DNA of 64,000 nt from JAEXOD01 sp963663265. Its GTDB lineage: Bacteria > Bacteroidota > Ignavibacteria > Ignavibacteriales > Melioribacteraceae. Position numbers and translations under genes: made by a program. Every line of letters starts with the position of its first letter. Position 1 is the stretch's first letter. The notes beneath the pieces were generated by a model that saw nothing but the letters and a program-made list of their open reading frames with translations, did not search any database and was not told where the DNA came from. This document shows, in pieces, positions 63,836 to 64,000 of this stretch. The stretch lies in NCBI GenBank assembly GCA_963663265.2, contig CAXXXM010000002.1, positions 1,488,001-1,552,000 on the forward strand. The letters run 5' to 3'.

Positions 63836-63855
63836 TGCAATTAATTATAATTGCA
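63836..63855 (-). terminator. Rho-independent terminator of the partial T9SS gene
   Basis: TGCAATTA (63836-63843) and TAATTGCA (63848-63855) pair, extended by G/C pairs outside. The minus strand continues into a run of eight T. It lies about 33 bases after the stop at 63888. Confidence 0.8.
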
Positions 63856-63887
63856 ACCCCTTTTTATATAGGTGAACAAACAAGGAC

Positions 63888-64000
63888 TTATTTAATGAGG
63901 ACTAATTTTTTTGTTTCTATGTAATTATTGGCATTAATTCTGTACAAATATGCTCCACTTGTAACTTTAATTCCGTTGTTATTTGTGCCATCCCAAATTA
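63888..64000 (-). CDS. C-terminal end of a T9SS-exported protein (partial)
   Basis: Only the last 36 codons are in the window. They read IWDGTNNNGIKV...SGAYLYRINANN and end KKLVLIK, nearly identical in pattern to the sorting-domain end of the preceding FN3 protein. The rest lies beyond the right edge, so the passenger domain is unknown. Confidence 0.85.
   Translation of the reverse strand, partial: IWDGTNNNGIKVTSGAYLYRINANNYIETKKLVLIK

Overview
The window comes from a low-GC member of the Bacteroidota/Ignavibacteriota side of the FCB group, most likely an Ignavibacteria-like organism. The evidence is several secreted proteins ending in type IX secretion (T9SS) sorting domains with the NYPNPFNPSTKI-type motif, a PorV/PorQ-like outer-membrane protein, a TonB-dependent receptor with a carboxypeptidase-like N-terminal domain, a GWxTD protein and Bacteroidota-type lipoproteins. 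No rRNA, tRNA, CRISPR array, transposase or integrase was found. About 88% of the genes left of 59 kb are on the minus strand.

1-12.0 kb is an accessory, visibly AT-richer peptide-export island, all on the minus strand. Read in transcription order it holds a C39-peptidase ABC transporter (9582-11759), an unknown membrane protein, a MauE/DoxX-like membrane protein and a TlpA-like thioredoxin. These are followed by a double-glycine precursor peptide (7710-7895), a hairpin and a permease/ATPase pair. A second module follows, with two more tiny precursor peptides (4804-4968, 4607-4789), another hairpin and another ATPase/permease pair, and then a third ATPase/permease pair running off the left edge. 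All three predicted mature peptides are Gly/Ala-rich, hydrophobic and carry exactly two cysteines, which fits the two thiol-redox proteins in the operon. The island is littered with broken duplicate pieces of its own genes. It is bounded by direct repeats of about 204 bases made from the 3' end of a glycoamylase gene (2157-2360 and 12014-12217).

12.0-38.1 kb is a glycan-use locus. A LacI regulator heads an eight-gene minus-strand run: LacI, GH94 phosphorylase, glycoamylase-like lipoprotein, GH2 enzyme, T9SS-exported glycoamylase, sugar-binding lipoprotein and two sugar permeases. A CBM9-like T9SS protein, a TonB receptor, a large T9SS-type surface protein, a PorV-like protein and another glycoamylase follow. 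A large secreted six-hairpin enzyme is divergent from LacI. Two matching LacI-type operators (22419-22436, perfect palindrome; 34806-34823) tie the parts into one regulon. GH144-like glycoamylases with a GH94 phosphorylase suggest beta-1,2-glucan or a similar beta-glucan as substrate (inference). The outer membrane would import oligosaccharides, the periplasmic binding protein and permeases would bring them in, and GH2/GH94 would break them down.

38-59 kb is mixed housekeeping: thioredoxin, a pentapeptide lipoprotein, an ArsR-headed run of three glycosyltransferase genes, an Omp85 protein, a PfkB kinase, a GWxTD protein, rimO with a one-base frameshift, cdsA, a CAAX protease, a proline iminopeptidase, a chemoreceptor and a SulP transporter. 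The gap 58984-59658 is AT-rich and carries a cluster of DnaA-box matches, making it a candidate replication origin. To its right lie a kinase-like protein with an altered P-loop, a ten-repeat FN3-like T9SS surface protein and the tail of another T9SS protein.
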